A stretch of 64,000 nucleotides of DNA from Schlegelella_A sp036263655. GTDB taxonomy: Bacteria; Pseudomonadota; Gammaproteobacteria; Burkholderiales; Burkholderiaceae_C. The stretch is taken from contig DATAGP010000013.1 in the NCBI GenBank assembly GCA_036263655.1, forward strand, positions 186,001 to 250,000, read 5' to 3'. Numbering within the stretch: the stretch's first letter is position 1; every line of letters begins with the position of its first letter. The position numbers and the translations under genes are program-made. This document shows positions 63,077 to 64,000 of the stretch, piece after piece. The notes beneath the pieces are model-generated. The model saw only the letters and a program-made list of their open reading frames with translations, did no database searches and was not told the DNA's origin.

Positions 63077-64000
63077 ATGTCACGATCCACCGTGTTTGCG
63101 CGCCGCGCACTTCTTGCCAGTTTGCTCGCCGCGCCGCTGGTCGCCCTCGCCGCCGATCCGTACCCGACGCGGCCGATCCGCCTCATCGTGCCGTACGCGG
63201 CCGGGGGAACGACCGACCAGCTCGCCCGAGTGCTCCAAGAGCCGCTCCAGCAGTCGCTCGGCCAGACCATCGTCATCGAGAACAAGGCTGGGGCGGGCGG
63301 CTCCATCGGTACCCAGGAGGCGGTGCGCGCCGCGCCGGACGGCTACACGCTGGTGTTCGGCAACAACGGGCCCAACGCCCTGCTCGGCCTCATGCGCAGC
63401 ATCCCCTACGACCCACAAAAGGACCTGCGCGGCGTCTCTCTCGTCGCTTTGACGCCGATGTTCCTCACCGTTCCGGGCGACAGCCCCGTGAAGACGCTGA
63501 AGGACTTCCTGCCGTACGCCAAGTCCGCCGGCGACAAGCTGAACATCGGCTCGGTCGGCCAGGGCTCGTTCTCGCACGTCGCCGCCGAGTCGTTCAAGCA
63601 GCGGCTCGGGCTGTCGACGACGCACATCCCGTACAACGGCGGTGCCCCGCTGATGACGGCCTTCGCGGGTGGCCAGATCCAGGTCGCTTTCGTCACCGGC
63701 CTCGACGGCGCCACCCTCGAGCGATCAGGCAAGGTCCGCTACCTGGCCGTGGCCGCGCCGAACCCGACGCCGGCTGCACCCGGTCTGCCCACGGTCGCCG
63801 AGATCGCGCCTGGCTTCACTGCCGTCAGCTGGTTCGGCGTCTTCGCGCCGGCCGGGACGCCGGACGCGATCGTCAGCAAGCTGAACGCCGCCATCGTCGC
63901 GGCGGTCGCCCGGCCAGAAGTGCAGAAGTTCTTCATCGACCGCAACGTCGAGGGCCGCAGCAGCACGCCGCAGGGACTCGAGAAGATGGTCGTGGACGAC
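63077..64000 (+). CDS. Bug/TctC-family solute-binding protein, 3' end outside window
   Basis: The first 308 residues of a periplasmic binding protein of the tripartite tricarboxylate transporter family (PF03401). Signal peptide (ALLASLLAAPLVALAA), then DPYPTRPIRLIVPYAAGG, NKAGAGGSIG, HIPYNGGAPLMTAFAGGQIQ and a C-terminal lobe that runs off the end. Bug proteins bind carboxylates, including aromatic acids such as benzoate or terephthalate derivatives. Its operator-like sites suggest that it takes up the substrate or inducer of the aromatic operon. Confidence 0.93.
   Translation, partial: MSRSTVFARRALLASLLAAPLVALAADPYPTRPIRLIVPYAAGGTTDQLARVLQEPLQQSLGQTIVIENKAGAGGSIGTQEAVRAAPDGYTLVFGNNGPNALLGLMRSIPYDPQKDLRGVSLVALTPMFLTVPGDSPVKTLKDFLPYAKSAGDKLNIGSVGQGSFSHVAAESFKQRLGLSTTHIPYNGGAPLMTAFAGGQIQVAFVTGLDGATLERSGKVRYLAVAAPNPTPAAPGLPTVAEIAPGFTAVSWFGVFAPAGTPDAIVSKLNAAIVAAVARPEVQKFFIDRNVEGRSSTPQGLEKMVVDD

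Overview
The window is a very GC-rich, densely coding chromosomal segment. The gene families (HiPIP, AcnA, Entner-Doudoroff edd/eda, urease, partial sox, Bug/TctC solute-binding protein, meta-cleavage aromatic genes) point to a betaproteobacterium of the Burkholderiales. This is inferred from gene content and protein style, not from a marker gene. No rRNA, tRNA, CRISPR array, prophage or intact insertion sequence was seen.

Layout. 0-12.8 kb is mostly housekeeping: the 3' end of acnA, a small lipoprotein, a metallo-beta-lactamase-fold/SDR pair, a LysR regulator, a MarR-MFS pair divergent from a thioesterase/glyoxalase pair across a 14-bp perfect palindrome, edd-eda, chaC, a MocA-like cytidylyltransferase and pdxH. 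12.8-16.5 kb is a leftward operon (secreted protein, His-rich DUF2796 protein, ABC ATPase, FtsX-like permease, DUF3299 protein) of the type induced by zinc starvation in pseudomonads. 18.5-24.2 kb is a complete urease operon, ureD-A-x-B-C-E-F-G, with an extra 59-residue gene between ureA and ureB and a UreE with a long His tail. 24.2-29.7 kb holds mnmH, a Tat/lipoprotein, a MerR regulator, HiPIP, pirin and two small genes. 29.8-34.6 kb joins an isoquinoline-oxidoreductase-type molybdoenzyme (iorAB) to soxXYZA without soxB or soxCD; its SoxY has an altered C-terminus.

37-53 kb is the most unusual part. A Dpp/Opp-type peptide ABC transporter is followed by a C45-family Ntn acyl-transferase/amidase. 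It is flanked by an RpiR regulator and three different DmpA/BapA-family (S58, P1) autoprocessing aminopeptidases, then a wrecked microcystinase-C (mlrC/M81) gene and a tannase-family esterase. Together these look like an uptake-and-hydrolysis locus for unusual amides (beta-peptides, D-peptides, acylated amino acids or beta-lactam-like compounds). Two of the three S58 enzymes appear to use Thr instead of Ser as the nucleophile.

53-55.3 kb is gene-poor, with an orphan response regulator, two small genes and frame-broken remnants. 55.3-64 kb is an aromatic-ring meta-cleavage cluster: ring-hydroxylating dioxygenase alpha/beta, dihydrodiol dehydrogenase, extradiol dioxygenase, ring-fission hydrolase, Rieske ferredoxin, a 48-residue gene and a dienoate hydratase. 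It is divergent from an ACMSD-like amidohydrolase and a Bug solute-binding protein. A GntR/FCD regulator sits in the middle, and copies of a TGGT-N3-ACCA operator lie at three promoters of this region, which suggests one regulon.

Several genes lack a Shine-Dalgarno sequence and have a -10-like hexamer 6-12 nt before the start codon, which suggests leaderless or near-leaderless transcripts.
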